Part shown: positions 25,298-33,228 of the stretch, in pieces | How positions within the stretch are numbered: the first letter of the stretch is position 1 | How the letters are laid out: each line of letters begins with the position of its first letter | The notes under the pieces: model-generated | The model's database searches: none | What the model saw: the letters and a program-made list of their open reading frames with translations, nothing else | Told to the model about the DNA's origin: nothing | NCBI GenBank assembly: GCA_017882905.1 | Contig: JADGOO010000105.1 | Location: forward strand, 1-41,753 | DNA: 41,753 nucleotides | DNA from: Acidimicrobiia bacterium | GTDB taxonomy: Bacteria > Actinomycetota > Acidimicrobiia > IMCC26256 > PALSA-610 | Direction: 5' to 3' | Made by a program: the position numbers and the translations under genes

Positions 25298-26305
25298 ATG
25301 CGCTATCGCCGCCTCGGCACCAGTGACCTCCTCGTCTCCGAAGTCGCCCTCGGCACATGGACGTTGGCGAGCGACTGGTGGGGACGCGTCGACGATCCGC
25401 AGTCGTTCCTGCATGCGGCACTCGATTGCGGCATCAACTTCATCGACACCGCGCCCGTGTACGGCGAAGCCGCCGTCGGCGAAAGCATGCTCGCCGATCT
25501 CCTGCGCGATCACCGCGACGAGATCGTGCTCACGACGAAGTGCGGCTACGACATCGACGCGCCGCGCATCAAGGGCCAGGGTGAGCGTCCGCAGGACTTC
25601 TCGCCCGCGGGCGTGCGCCGCCAGCTCGACGAGAGCCTGCGCCGGCTCGGCACGGATCACATCGACCTGTACCAGCTGCACAACGTGCGCATCGACCCGA
25701 TCCGCGAAGACGCGCTCTGGGATGCGCTCGAGACGATGCGCAACGAGGGCAAGATCCGTGAGATCGGCGTCGCGCTCGGTCCGGCGATCGGCTGGGTGAC
25801 CGAAGGGATCGAAGCAGTCGACGCGCGACCGATCGTGTCGCTGCAGACGGTCTTCAACATCCTGGAGCAAGAGCCCGGGCTCACGTTCGCCGCGTGCAAC
25901 CGCGTGCGAGAAGGCGGCTGCTCGTTGATCTCCCGCGTCCCGCACGCGTCCGACACGCTGTCGGGCAAGATCACGCCCGACACGGTGTTCCCGCCCGGCG
26001 ATCATCGCGGGCATCGCAACGCCGACAACATGCTCGACAACTTCGAGAAGGCCGACACGCTGTCGTTCCTCTGGGCTCCCGAGACGGGCCGCACGATCGG
26101 CCAGGCCGCGGTCGCGGGAATCCTCGCGAACCCGGCTTTTGCGACCGTGCTCCCCACCGTGCTCACGGTCGACGAGCTGCGCGAGTACGCGGCGGCATCC
26201 GATCTGCCGTTCAGCGACGCCGAACGGGCCGAGCTCGATGCGCTGTGGTCGCGCAACTTCGACCACGTCGACCGCTTCACGATGCCGCTCAAGTCGAGCG
26301 TGTGA
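25298..26305 (+). CDS. Aldo/keto reductase
   Basis: A 335-residue AKR-superfamily NADPH oxidoreductase (TIM barrel). The catalytic tetrad is visible: D and Y in FIDTAPVYGEAAVGE, K in VLTTKCGYD and H in DLYQLHNV. The C-terminal domain (FLWAPETGRTIGQAAVAGIL, LPTVLTVDELREYA) matches the L-galactose-dehydrogenase/YajO-like group. ATG 25298 has no Shine-Dalgarno site; TAGCAT (25286-25291) ends 6 bases upstream. The substrate is unknown. Confidence 0.93.
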   Translation: MRYRRLGTSDLLVSEVALGTWTLASDWWGRVDDPQSFLHAALDCGINFIDTAPVYGEAAVGESMLADLLRDHRDEIVLTTKCGYDIDAPRIKGQGERPQDFSPAGVRRQLDESLRRLGTDHIDLYQLHNVRIDPIREDALWDALETMRNEGKIREIGVALGPAIGWVTEGIEAVDARPIVSLQTVFNILEQEPGLTFAACNRVREGGCSLISRVPHASDTLSGKITPDTVFPPGDHRGHRNADNMLDNFEKADTLSFLWAPETGRTIGQAAVAGILANPAFATVLPTVLTVDELREYAAASDLPFSDAERAELDALWSRNFDHVDRFTMPLKSSV

Positions 26306-26378
26306 GCGGGCGCATCCTGGCCGTCTCGGCGCACCGTTCCGGAGCCCGGCTCGCGGCGAACAGGTAGGTTCCGACCTC

Positions 26379-26993
26379 ATGCGCCTGCCCGCCGAGCAAC
26401 GCCGCCAGCAGTTGCTCGACGTGGCGCGCGACGTCTTCGCCGAGCGGGGATTCCACGCCACGTCGATGGACGATGTCGCGTTCGCGGCCGGCGTGACGAA
26501 GCCGGTCCTGTACCAGCACTTCCGCAACAAGCGCTCGCTGTTCATCGAGCTGCTCGAAGACGTGGGAACCGAGCTCCTGGGCCGCCTCGACGCCGCCACA
26601 CGCGAAGTGTCCACGGGCCGCGAGCGCGTGGAACGTGGCTTCGCCGCGTACTTCGGGTACGTGGTCGATCATCCCACCGCGTTCCGGCTGCTCTTCGGCG
26701 CATCGGTGCGCAACGATCCGGAGTTCGCAACGGTGAGCGAGCGCGTGGTCGACGCGGCGGCGTACGCGATCACCCCCCTCATCGCGATCGCAGTCGACGA
26801 CGAGCATCGACGGGTGCTCGCGAACGCGCTCGTCGGCATGGCCGAGGCCACGAGCCGCCGATCGTTCGCGGGCGATGACGCGACGCGTGACAAGCAGGCC
26901 GACGACCAGCGCGCCGAGCACCTCGCCCGTTGGATCGCCGAGATGGCGTGGTTCGGCTTGCGCGGTGTCCGGGCCGACGACGGCACCGATTAG
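26379..26993 (+). CDS. TetR-family transcriptional regulator
   Basis: A 204-residue TetR/AcrR repressor. The helix-turn-helix lies near residues 26-48 (HATSMDDVAFAAGVTKPVLY, then QHFRNKRSLF). The C-terminal ligand domain includes FAAYFGYVVDHPTAFRLLFG. I placed the start at ATG 26379, with TAGGTT ending 8 bases upstream; the open frame further upstream overlaps the reductase. It sits immediately before a 24-bp palindrome covering the promoter of the SDR/QueA-like/SufR-like operon, its probable target. The inducer is unknown, though a hydrophobic or acyl-CoA ligand is common in the family. Confidence 0.93.
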   Translation: MRLPAEQRRQQLLDVARDVFAERGFHATSMDDVAFAAGVTKPVLYQHFRNKRSLFIELLEDVGTELLGRLDAATREVSTGRERVERGFAAYFGYVVDHPTAFRLLFGASVRNDPEFATVSERVVDAAAYAITPLIAIAVDDEHRRVLANALVGMAEATSRRSFAGDDATRDKQADDQRAEHLARWIAEMAWFGLRGVRADDGTD

Positions 26994-27039
26994 CCCCGCT
27001 GCAGATCCCCGCTTCCCGACCGGTCGCGGTCTGCCGAAA

Positions 27040-27065
27040 TATAGCAAGTAGTCACTTGTTATAAT
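27040..27065 (+). promoter_or_regulatory. TetR-type operator over a TATAAT -10 box
   Basis: TATAGCAAGT and ACTTGTTATA form 10-bp arms with one mismatch around AGTC (27040-27063). The right arm runs into a perfect -10 TATAAT (27060-27065); the -35 region (AAATAT) is poor. Binding here would block RNA polymerase. The adjacent TetR gene is the obvious candidate. The SDR start lies 38 bases downstream of the -10 box and has a strong GGGGAGG site. Confidence 0.7.
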
Positions 27066-27102
27066 CGCCGGACCTGCGAACCACCGATCAGGGGAGGACC
27101 CC

Positions 27103-27795
27103 ATGGAGCAGCCGCAGCGCACCGCCATCGTCACCGGCGCGGCCCAGGGACTGGGCCTGGCGCTCGCCGAGACGCTCGCCGCCGAGGGCTGGGCCCTCGT
27201 GATCGACGCCCGCCGCGCCGACCGCCTCGCAGCCGCTCGAGATGCCCTCGCGGCGACGACGACCGTGATCGCGATCGCCGGCGACATCAGCGATCCGGCC
27301 CATCGCACCGAGCTCGCCGCCGCCGCTCGCGCCCTCGGAGCCGTTCGGCTCGTCGTGAACAACGCCAGCACGCTCGGCGTCTCGCCGCTCCCGGCACTCG
27401 CAAACGTCGATCCCGAGGTGCTGCGGCGCGTGTTCGACGTGAACGTCGTCGCGCCGATTGCGCTCGTGCGCGAGCTGGCCCACGACCTCGCCGCGGGCGC
27501 GACGATCGTGAACGTCACCTCTGACGCCGGCGTCGAGGCCTACCCGACTTGGGGCGGCTACGGCGCGAGCAAGGCCGCGCTCGAGCACGCGTCACGCGTG
27601 CTCGCGGTCGAGCATCCCGAGTGGCGCGTGCTCACCGTCGACCCGGGCGACATGCGCACCGAGATGCACCAAGACGCCTTCCCGGGCGAAGACATCTCCG
27701 ATCGTCCGCTCCCCGAACGCAGCGCAGTGGCGATCGTCCGTCTCGTCGACTCCGACCGCCCGAGCGGCCGCTATCTCGCACAGGAGGTGGCCTGA
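27103..27795 (+). CDS. Short-chain dehydrogenase/reductase (SDR)
   Basis: A 230-residue classical SDR. The NAD(P)-binding motif is TGAAQGLG (residues 11-18), followed by the NNAS motif near 87-90. The catalytic residues are S140, Y153 and K157 (GGYGASKAA). D35/R37 after the second strand (VIDARRADR) leave cofactor preference open. GGGGAGG lies five bases before the ATG. The stop shares one base with the QueA-like ATG (TGATG) and AGGAGG within its last codons serves as that gene's ribosome site. It is probably controlled by the upstream TetR protein. Confidence 0.93.
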   Translation: MEQPQRTAIVTGAAQGLGLALAETLAAEGWALVIDARRADRLAAARDALAATTTVIAIAGDISDPAHRTELAAAARALGAVRLVVNNASTLGVSPLPALANVDPEVLRRVFDVNVVAPIALVRELAHDLAAGATIVNVTSDAGVEAYPTWGGYGASKAALEHASRVLAVEHPEWRVLTVDPGDMRTEMHQDAFPGEDISDRPLPERSAVAIVRLVDSDRPSGRYLAQEVA

Positions 27796-28907
27796 TGACC
27801 ACGGCAACCGTTCCCACCACCGACAGCGCGCCGACCGGCGCGGCCCCGCTGTTCGAGCCGCTGCCGCTGGCGTTCCGCCTCGACGACGACCACGCCGCGC
27901 ACGAACCGCCGGAGGCACGCGGGGTGCCGCGCGACGGTGTGCGCCTCATGGTCTCGCCCGGCATCGATGCGCCCGTGCACGGCACCTTCGCCGCGCTCCC
28001 CGACGTGCTCGATCCGGGAGACCTCGTCGTGGTCAACACGTCGGGCACGATCGCCGCCGCAGTCGACGCAGAGCTCGACGACGGCACGCCGATCGTCGTG
28101 CACGTGTCGTCGCAGCTGCCCGGCGGGATCTGGACCGTCGAACCGCGCGAGCAGATCGACGGCGGCTCGACGCAACAGCTGCGCCTGGCCGATCGGCCGC
28201 AGCAGGTTCGCCTCGCCGACGGCACCCAGTTGGAGCTGCTGCACCACATGGCCGGTTCGCAACGCCTCTGGCTCGCCGTCGTCGACGACAACGCGGCGCT
28301 TCCAAGCACACTCGCCGCGGCCGGACGGCCCATCCGGTATCGCTACGTGCCGCGCGACTGGCCAATCAGCGATTACCAGACTGTGTTCGCCACCGAGCCG
28401 GGGAGTGCCGAGATGCCGAGCGCGGCACGTCCCTTCACCGATGCACTCGTCACGCGACTGGTGCGCCGCGGGATCGGCGTCGCTCCGATCACGCTGCACA
28501 CCGGTGTGTCGTCGCTCGAAGGCAACGAGCTCCCGTACCCGGAGCGCTACCGAGTTCCGGCCTCGACGGCGCGCGCCGTCAACACGGTCCACCGCGCCGG
28601 CGCACATGTGATCGCGGTCGGCACGACGGTCGTGCGCGCGCTCGAGACGGCCACCGACGCGAGCGGCACGACGCATCCCGCCGACGGCTGGACCGACACG
28701 GTGATCACCCCGGCGCGCGGCGTTCGGGCCGTCGATGCGTTGCTCACGGGCTGGCACGCTCCGGAGGCGACCCACCTCGCGATGCTCGAGGCCGTCGCCG
28801 GGCGCGCGGCGCTCGTGCGGGCCTACGACGCCGCGTTCGCGCAGGGCTATCTGTGGCACGAGTTCGGCGACAGCCATCTGCTCCAGCCGTACGCTGGCCG
28901 GTCGTGA
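27795..28907 (+). CDS. Divergent QueA-like (SAM:tRNA ribosyltransferase-isomerase family) protein
   Basis: A 370-residue member of the QueA fold, which in queuosine synthesis transfers ribose from SAM to 7-aminomethyl-7-deazaguanine in tRNA. Recognisable blocks are HGTFAALPDVLDPGDLVVVN, SDYQTVFATEPGS, HVIAVGTTVVRALETA, VDALLTGWHAPEATHL and EFGDSHLL. Several signatures differ: NNTRVIPARL reads NTSGTIAAAV, PTAGLHF reads PSAARPF, GTFQPV reads SSLEG, and NFHLP reads GWHAP. It lies in one operon with the SDR and the SufR-like regulator by 1- and 4-base overlaps. No other queuosine gene is present, so the reaction may differ from canonical QueA. Confidence 0.87.
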   Translation: MTTATVPTTDSAPTGAAPLFEPLPLAFRLDDDHAAHEPPEARGVPRDGVRLMVSPGIDAPVHGTFAALPDVLDPGDLVVVNTSGTIAAAVDAELDDGTPIVVHVSSQLPGGIWTVEPREQIDGGSTQQLRLADRPQQVRLADGTQLELLHHMAGSQRLWLAVVDDNAALPSTLAAAGRPIRYRYVPRDWPISDYQTVFATEPGSAEMPSAARPFTDALVTRLVRRGIGVAPITLHTGVSSLEGNELPYPERYRVPASTARAVNTVHRAGAHVIAVGTTVVRALETATDASGTTHPADGWTDTVITPARGVRAVDALLTGWHAPEATHLAMLEAVAGRAALVRAYDAAFAQGYLWHEFGDSHLLQPYAGRS

Positions 28908-29587
28908 ACCCCGGATCCGCCTCCGGTGCCGTGAGCATCGCCCCGTCGCTGTCGAGCGGTCAGCGGGCGGCGCTCGAGGCGGTCCGGCGCGTCGGCGACG
29001 CGAGCGCCAACGACGTCGCCGCGGCCCTCGAGATCACCGTGAGCGGCAGCCGTCAGCATCTCGACGCGTTGCTCGACGCCGGCCTCGTGGCCATCACCGA
29101 GACGCCGCATGCCGGCACACGCGGCCGACCGAAGCTCGTGTACCACGTCACCGAACGGGCCGCCCCGCTCTTCCCCAACGCGTACAGCGCGCTCGCCAAC
29201 GAGCTGCTGGGGTACCTCGCCGACGACGACCAGACCCTCGTCGATCGCGTCTTCGAACGCCGCCGCGAGAACCGGATCGCCAACGCACACGTGCGACTCG
29301 CACCCCTGAGGTCGTTCTCAGCGAAAGTCGCGGAGCTCGCCGCCATCCTCGATGAAGACGGCTACGTGGCCACGTGCGAGCAGATCGGTCGCGATCACTT
29401 CCGGATCGTCGAGCACAACTGTGCAATCGCGGCGGTGGCTTTGCGTTACGGGCAAGCGTGTTCCAGCGAGCTCGAGTTCATCCGCGCCGTGCTGAGCGAC
29501 GCGCGCGTGGAGCGGGTGAGCCACATGGTGCAGGGTGCGCGGCACTGCGCGTACGACATCGTGCGCGTACGTGCGAGGCGCGCCTGA
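28904..29587 (+). CDS. SufR-like winged-helix regulator with Fe-S-type cysteines
   Basis: A 227-residue DeoR/ArsR-like regulator of the SufR group. The winged helix is in residues about 17-70 (VGDASANDVAAALEITVSGS, RQHLDALLDAGLV, GRPKLVYHVTERA). The C-terminal part has VEHNCAIAAVALRYGQAC with C173 and C186 (C-x12-C), then C215. SufR proteins use C-x12-C-x13-C-x14-C; here the third cysteine position is Ala (A200) while the last (C-x28) is kept. The start is GTG 28904, overlapping the QueA-like stop (GTGA). It may sense iron-sulfur or redox status. No suf genes are nearby; its target is unknown. Confidence 0.88.
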   Translation: MNPGSASGAVSIAPSLSSGQRAALEAVRRVGDASANDVAAALEITVSGSRQHLDALLDAGLVAITETPHAGTRGRPKLVYHVTERAAPLFPNAYSALANELLGYLADDDQTLVDRVFERRRENRIANAHVRLAPLRSFSAKVAELAAILDEDGYVATCEQIGRDHFRIVEHNCAIAAVALRYGQACSSELEFIRAVLSDARVERVSHMVQGARHCAYDIVRVRARRA

Positions 29588-29710
29588 CGCAAGCGACCCT
29601 TGCATGGTGGCCTATCCTGGGATCCAGCCGCCATTGGGGCGACATGCACCCAGCCCGGTTGCGCGGGTCGGTCGGAATCTCGACCATTGAACTCGCAATA
29701 GGGAAGCTTC
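29588..29710 (+). promoter_or_regulatory. Desaturase leader region with hairpin
   Basis: The 123-base gap holds a possible -10 TATCCT (29613-29618) without a clear -35. GGTCG and CGACC (29670-29685) form a hairpin around GAATCT. AGGGAAG near 29700 is the ribosome site. A long leader would be compatible with temperature control, which is not shown. Confidence 0.3.
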
Positions 29711-30667
29711 ATGGCGATCGCACTTCGCACTTCTGTTCCGTATTCCCCCGCGCCTGCGCCCGTTCCCGAACCGGGCCCGACCCGTATGGGCCTCGCGATC
29801 GGCCGCACCGTGACGGCATTGCTTGTCGTTGGGCCCATTGTGGCGTTGGCGATCGCGGTGCCGTTGCTGTGGGGCCACGCCGTCAACCTGCTCGATGTGA
29901 TCCTCGCCGCCGCTTTCTACCTGGTCAGCGGGTTCGGCATCTCGGTTGGGTATCACCGGTTGTTCGCGCACCGAAGCTTTCGCGCTGCACGCTGGCTGAA
30001 GATCGCGCTCGCCGCAGCCGGCGCGCTGGCGGTCGAAGGATCGGCAGCAGGCTGGGTTGCGAACCACCGCCGTCATCACATGTTCAGTGACAAGCCGGGC
30101 GACCCGCACTCGCCGCACAACCACGGCACGGGCGCCGTCGCGCAGCTGCGCGGGTTCGCGCACGCGCACGTGGGTTGGCTCTTCCAGGCTGACCTCACCT
30201 CGGTGCAGCGGTATGCGCCCGACATGCTCGACGACCGCGACACGCGCATCATCGGCAAGCTCTTCCCGCTGTTCGCCGTCGCGTCGCTCGCCACGCCCTT
30301 CTTCCTCGGCTGGACGATCTCAGGAGCACTGCAAGGTGCGCTCACGGGCCTGCTGTGGGCCGGACTCGCCCGCATGATGCTGCTGCATCACGTCACGTGG
30401 AGCGTCAACTCGATCTGTCACATGTTCGGCAAGCAGCCCGCAACGCAGAACGATCGCAGCACGAACTTCGCTCCGCTCGCCCTCTTGTCGTTCGGCGAGT
30501 CGTGGCACAACTTCCACCACGCGCATCCTGCGTCGGCCCGCCACGGTGCCTTGGCCCATCAGGTCGACCCGTCGGCTGCGTTGATCCGCTTGTTCGAGCG
30601 CATGGGCTGCGCAACACGCGTGCACTGGCCGACCGAGGCCCAGATCGCGCTCTGCAACGTGAGCTGA
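29711..30667 (+). CDS. Acyl-CoA/fatty acid desaturase (membrane di-iron)
   Basis: A 318-residue integral-membrane desaturase of the delta-9 stearoyl-CoA type. The three histidine boxes are H82-RLFA-H87 (HRLFAH), H119-RR-HH123 (HRRHH) and HNFHH at 266-270, followed by HPASARHG. They bind the di-iron centre. Membrane helices flank them (IVALAIAVPLLWGHAV, LKIALAAAGALAVEG). It introduces a double bond into acyl chains and so adjusts membrane fluidity. It is convergent with a cold shock gene across a shared terminator; both fit a cold response. Confidence 0.94.
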   Translation: MAIALRTSVPYSPAPAPVPEPGPTRMGLAIGRTVTALLVVGPIVALAIAVPLLWGHAVNLLDVILAAAFYLVSGFGISVGYHRLFAHRSFRAARWLKIALAAAGALAVEGSAAGWVANHRRHHMFSDKPGDPHSPHNHGTGAVAQLRGFAHAHVGWLFQADLTSVQRYAPDMLDDRDTRIIGKLFPLFAVASLATPFFLGWTISGALQGALTGLLWAGLARMMLLHHVTWSVNSICHMFGKQPATQNDRSTNFAPLALLSFGESWHNFHHAHPASARHGALAHQVDPSAALIRLFERMGCATRVHWPTEAQIALCNVS

Positions 30668-30692
30668 TCTCTACTGAGTGCCCGTGACGCGA

Positions 30693-30722
30693 CGAGGCCG
30701 CCGGGTTTCCCCGGCGGCCTCG
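30693..30722. terminator. Bidirectional hairpin terminator
   Basis: A 13-bp perfect stem (CGAGGCCGCCGGG pairing with its complement) surrounds the loop TTTC, between the convergent desaturase and cold shock genes. No long T-run follows on either strand, as is usual in high-GC actinobacteria. Confidence 0.88.
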
Positions 30723-30739
30723 CACGTCATTGCGGCGTC

Positions 30740-30952
30740 TCAGATGACGCGAACGTTCTGAGCTTCTTCGCCCTTGCGACCCTTGGTGGTCTCGAACTCC
30801 ACGCGCTGGCCGTCCTGGAGGGTCTTGTAACCCTCAGACTGGATCGCAGAGAAGTGCACGAACACGTCGTCGCCCGTCTCACGCGAAATGAAGCCGAAAC
30901 CCTTTTCGGCATTGAAAAACTTCACAGTGCCTTGCTGCACAGAACAACTCAT
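30740..30952 (-). CDS. Cold shock protein
   Basis: A 70-residue cold-shock-domain protein (CspA family), a single-stranded RNA/DNA-binding beta-barrel that melts RNA structure. RNP1 is KGFGFIS and RNP2 is DVFVHFSAI. Full family length with no extensions. ATG 30952 is preceded by a gap of about 110 bases that could hold a leader; the -10 is uncertain (TAGTGT near 31000 on the minus strand). It is convergent with the desaturase gene. Confidence 0.96.
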   Translation of the reverse strand: MSCSVQQGTVKFFNAEKGFGFISRETGDDVFVHFSAIQSEGYKTLQDGQRVEFETTKGRKGEEAQNVRVI

Positions 30953-31065
30953 TTCTCATACGCGGCCAGCCAAGGAAGTTCGACCGACTCGCATCCATCA
31001 CACTAGGGCCCCGGTGACCCATGCGGGTCATGCGCACCCCGCGAATCGAGCGAACTCACGCGATC

Positions 31066-31635
31066 TCACGCAGCGGAGGCGTCGATCGCGGCGATGATCG
31101 TGGCTGTGACCTGGGGAATTGGCGCGTTCGCGTCGATTGCCCGCAACAGTCTGAGGGCGCGATAGAAACCGAGCAGCGGTTGCGTCGCGTGGTGGTACAC
31201 GGCCAAACGGCGTTCGATGACCGAGTCACCATCATCGACGCGACCTTCGGCGGCACGGCCGGAAAGCCGCGAACGGGCCACCTTGTCGGAGAGGTCGAGG
31301 TACACCACGGCATCGACCGCGATGCCCGCAGGCGGTGCAGACGCACGCGCGCGTTGCGCCTGGGCGAGGGTACGCGGAAAGCCGTCGAGGATGTAGCCCT
31401 GCGCTCGGGCCGCGTCGTCGAGCGCTCCGGCAACGACCGAGAACACGAGCTCGTCGGGGACGAGCTCGCCATCGTCGATGAAGGACTTCACCTCTTCGCC
31501 GAGGGGCGTGTGCGCTGCGACCTCATGGCGGAGCAGATCGCCGCTCGAGACATGGCGAATGCCGTAATGAGCCGCGAGCACTTCGCCTTGCGTGCCTTTG
31601 CCGGAGCCGGGGACGCCGAGCAGAACGAGTCGCAT
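31066..31635 (-). CDS. adk: Adenylate kinase
   Basis: A 189-residue adenylate kinase (ATP + AMP to 2 ADP). The P-loop is GVPGSGKGT (7-15). The AMP-binding segments are SSGDLLR and GYILDGFPRTLAQAQ. The lid is short (LSGRAAEGRVDDGDSVIERR), without zinc cysteines, as in mycobacterial Adk of about 181 residues. I chose ATG 31635 with AGGA about 8 bases upstream; the open frame further upstream runs into the next gene. Usually adk sits beside secY and map in ribosomal protein clusters; here it stands apart, so a second adk may exist. Confidence 0.94.
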   Translation of the reverse strand: MRLVLLGVPGSGKGTQGEVLAAHYGIRHVSSGDLLRHEVAAHTPLGEEVKSFIDDGELVPDELVFSVVAGALDDAARAQGYILDGFPRTLAQAQRARASAPPAGIAVDAVVYLDLSDKVARSRLSGRAAEGRVDDGDSVIERRLAVYHHATQPLLGFYRALRLLRAIDANAPIPQVTATIIAAIDASAA

Positions 31636-31697
31636 CGAGTCATTCCTAGCCGTTGCCGACGCCGAGACTCGCTCGGCGCGGGGCGGGCGCGAGGCGC

Positions 31698-32180
31698 TCA
31701 GCCGCGCGTGCGCTTGATGCCGGCCTTGGCCAACACATCGGCCGGCACACCGGCGCGGCGCCACATGCCATAGGTGATGCCCTTGCGCTCGCCATAGGTC
31801 TTGGCGACCTTGGCGAAGGCGCCAGCCAGCGCCTTCATGTCGTGCGCGTCGGTGCGCTGCGACCCGGCCACTCGCTGTTCGAGCTCGCTGGCCTTGACGA
31901 TCGCGTCGAGTCGTGCGAGCCCCTTGGCGCTCGCAACCGTGGCCTCCGCGGCACGCAGCTTCGCTTGCAGGTCGGCGACCGAAACAGGGCGGCCTCGGCG
32001 CTTCGGCGTGTGCAGCGCATCGAGGTAGCTGCTCACGGCGCGGCGGGCCTGTTGCGACTGGGCCATCTTGCTGCGCGTTGCCGCCGACCTCGTTGTCTTT
32101 GTGGTCGACTTCTTCGCTGTCGACTTCTTGGCGGGAGCCTTCTTCGTCGACTTCTTCGCTGTCTTCTTCGTGGGCGGCAT
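31698..32180 (-). CDS. Lysine-tailed histone-like/DNA-binding candidate
   Basis: A 160-residue protein. Residues 1-38 are a low-complexity basic tail of KKxxAKK/KKST units (TKKTAKKSTKKAPAKKSTAK), like the histone H1-type tails of actinobacterial HupB. The rest is a compact helical domain (AVSSYLDAL, RGRPVSVADLQAKLRAAEAT, SELEQRVAGSQR). It ends in GMWRRAGVPADVLAKAGI, which resembles a helix-turn-helix but is unverified. The RRGRP at about residue 61 is an AT-hook-like motif. A role in nucleoid structure is inferred. Confidence 0.8.
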   Translation of the reverse strand: MPPTKKTAKKSTKKAPAKKSTAKKSTTKTTRSAATRSKMAQSQQARRAVSSYLDALHTPKRRGRPVSVADLQAKLRAAEATVASAKGLARLDAIVKASELEQRVAGSQRTDAHDMKALAGAFAKVAKTYGERKGITYGMWRRAGVPADVLAKAGIKRTRG

Positions 32181-32246
32181 TGCACCATTCTGCTTCGCGC
32201 GCCCCGGATATATCCAATTATCGAGGATTTTCCGCGCTCAGCACCC
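32181..32246 (-). promoter_or_regulatory. AT-rich promoter region of the lysine-tailed gene
   Basis: The gap contains the palindrome GGATATATCC (32206-32215). Read on the minus strand it offers TATATC as -10, about 30 bases before ATG 32180. The -35 is not clear. Confidence 0.35.
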
Positions 32247-33191
32247 TCACAGAGTCCGCAACCGCACCTGTTGCACCGAGTGATCTGCGCCTTTTTCGAG
32301 CACCAGCTGCGCACGGGAACGCGTCGGCGCGATGTTCTCCCGAAGGTTGATCCCATTGATGGAATCCCAGATGGACGAGGCCACTTCGCGGGCCTGTTCG
32401 TCGGAGAGACCGACAAAGTGGTGAAAAAAGGACTCGGGATCGCTGAACGCGGCCTGGCGCAGCGCCAGGAAACGCTCGATGTACCACTGCTTCACATGCC
32501 GTTCAGCTGCGTCGACGTAGATCGTGAAGTCGAAGAAGTCGGAGACGAATGGAGCGCTGTCATCGGCGCCTCGGGGAGGCGGCACCTGCAGCACATTGAG
32601 ACCCTCGACGATCACGATGTCGGGCGATCGGATCACGATCTGTTCGCCGGGCACGATGTCGTACACGAGGTGCGAGTACACCGGCGCGCGCACTTCGGTC
32701 GCTCCTGACTTGAGTGCGGCCAGGAACGAGACCAGCCCACGTACGTCGTAGCTCTCCGGAAACCCCTTGCGCGCCATCAGGCCGCGCGCCTCGAGCACCG
32801 CGTTCGCGTGCAAGAACCCGTCGGTCGTGATGAGATCCACGCGTGGCGTGTTCGGCCACCGACCGAGCAGGACCTGCAGGATCCTCGAGATCGTGCTCTT
32901 GCCCACCGCGACGCTTCCGGCCAGACCGATCACATACGGGACCCGTGGCGCGAGGGCACCGAGGAACGCGCTCGTCGCCTCGTGCAACCCTTGCGTGGCC
33001 GCGACGCGAAGGTTGAGCAGCCGCGAGAGCGGCAGGTACACATCGGCCACCTCGTCGAGGCTCATCTCCTCGTTGACGCCCTGCAGCTCCGCCAGCTCGG
33101 ATTCGGCCAACGTCAACGGGGTGTTCGCGCGCAGCCGGGCCCACGCCGTCCGGTCGAACTCGAGGTATGCCGGCAATCCCGCCTCGTCCAT
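32247..33191 (-). CDS. coaA: Type I pantothenate kinase
   Basis: A 314-residue pantothenate kinase, the first step of coenzyme A synthesis. The N-terminus has [20 protein letters not shown], the P-loop is [12 protein letters not shown] and further blocks are [20 protein letters not shown] and [12 protein letters not shown]. Length matches mycobacterial CoaA (312). I chose ATG 33191, nine residues before the conserved YLEFDR; GTG 33209 is an alternative. It is divergent from the semialdehyde dehydrogenase gene, whose CoA-dependent reaction uses the product, but that link is probably coincidental. Confidence 0.95.
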   Translation of the reverse strand: MDEAGLPAYLEFDRTAWARLRANTPLTLAESELAELQGVNEEMSLDEVADVYLPLSRLLNLRVAATQGLHEATSAFLGALAPRVPYVIGLAGSVAVGKSTISRILQVLLGRWPNTPRVDLITTDGFLHANAVLEARGLMARKGFPESYDVRGLVSFLAALKSGATEVRAPVYSHLVYDIVPGEQIVIRSPDIVIVEGLNVLQVPPPRGADDSAPFVSDFFDFTIYVDAAERHVKQWYIERFLALRQAAFSDPESFFHHFVGLSDEQAREVASSIWDSINGINLRENIAPTRSRAQLVLEKGADHSVQQVRLRTL

Positions 33192-33228
33192 TCCACCATG
33201 ATGCGTCACATCTCTAGGCTGGACCGTC

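Noticed and set aside
24728-26614. A 628-codon minus-strand open frame
   Set aside because: It is antisense to the glycosyltransferase, small membrane protein, aldo/keto reductase and TetR genes.
27044-27059. FNR/CRP-type site in the palindrome before the SDR
   Set aside because: The arms are CAAGT/ACTTG, not TTGAT/ATCAA or TGTGA/TCACA; an adjacent TetR gene explains it better.
28904-29587. Calling the regulator a canonical SufR of a suf operon
   Set aside because: No suf genes are adjacent and one of the four cluster cysteines is missing, so only SufR-like is supported.
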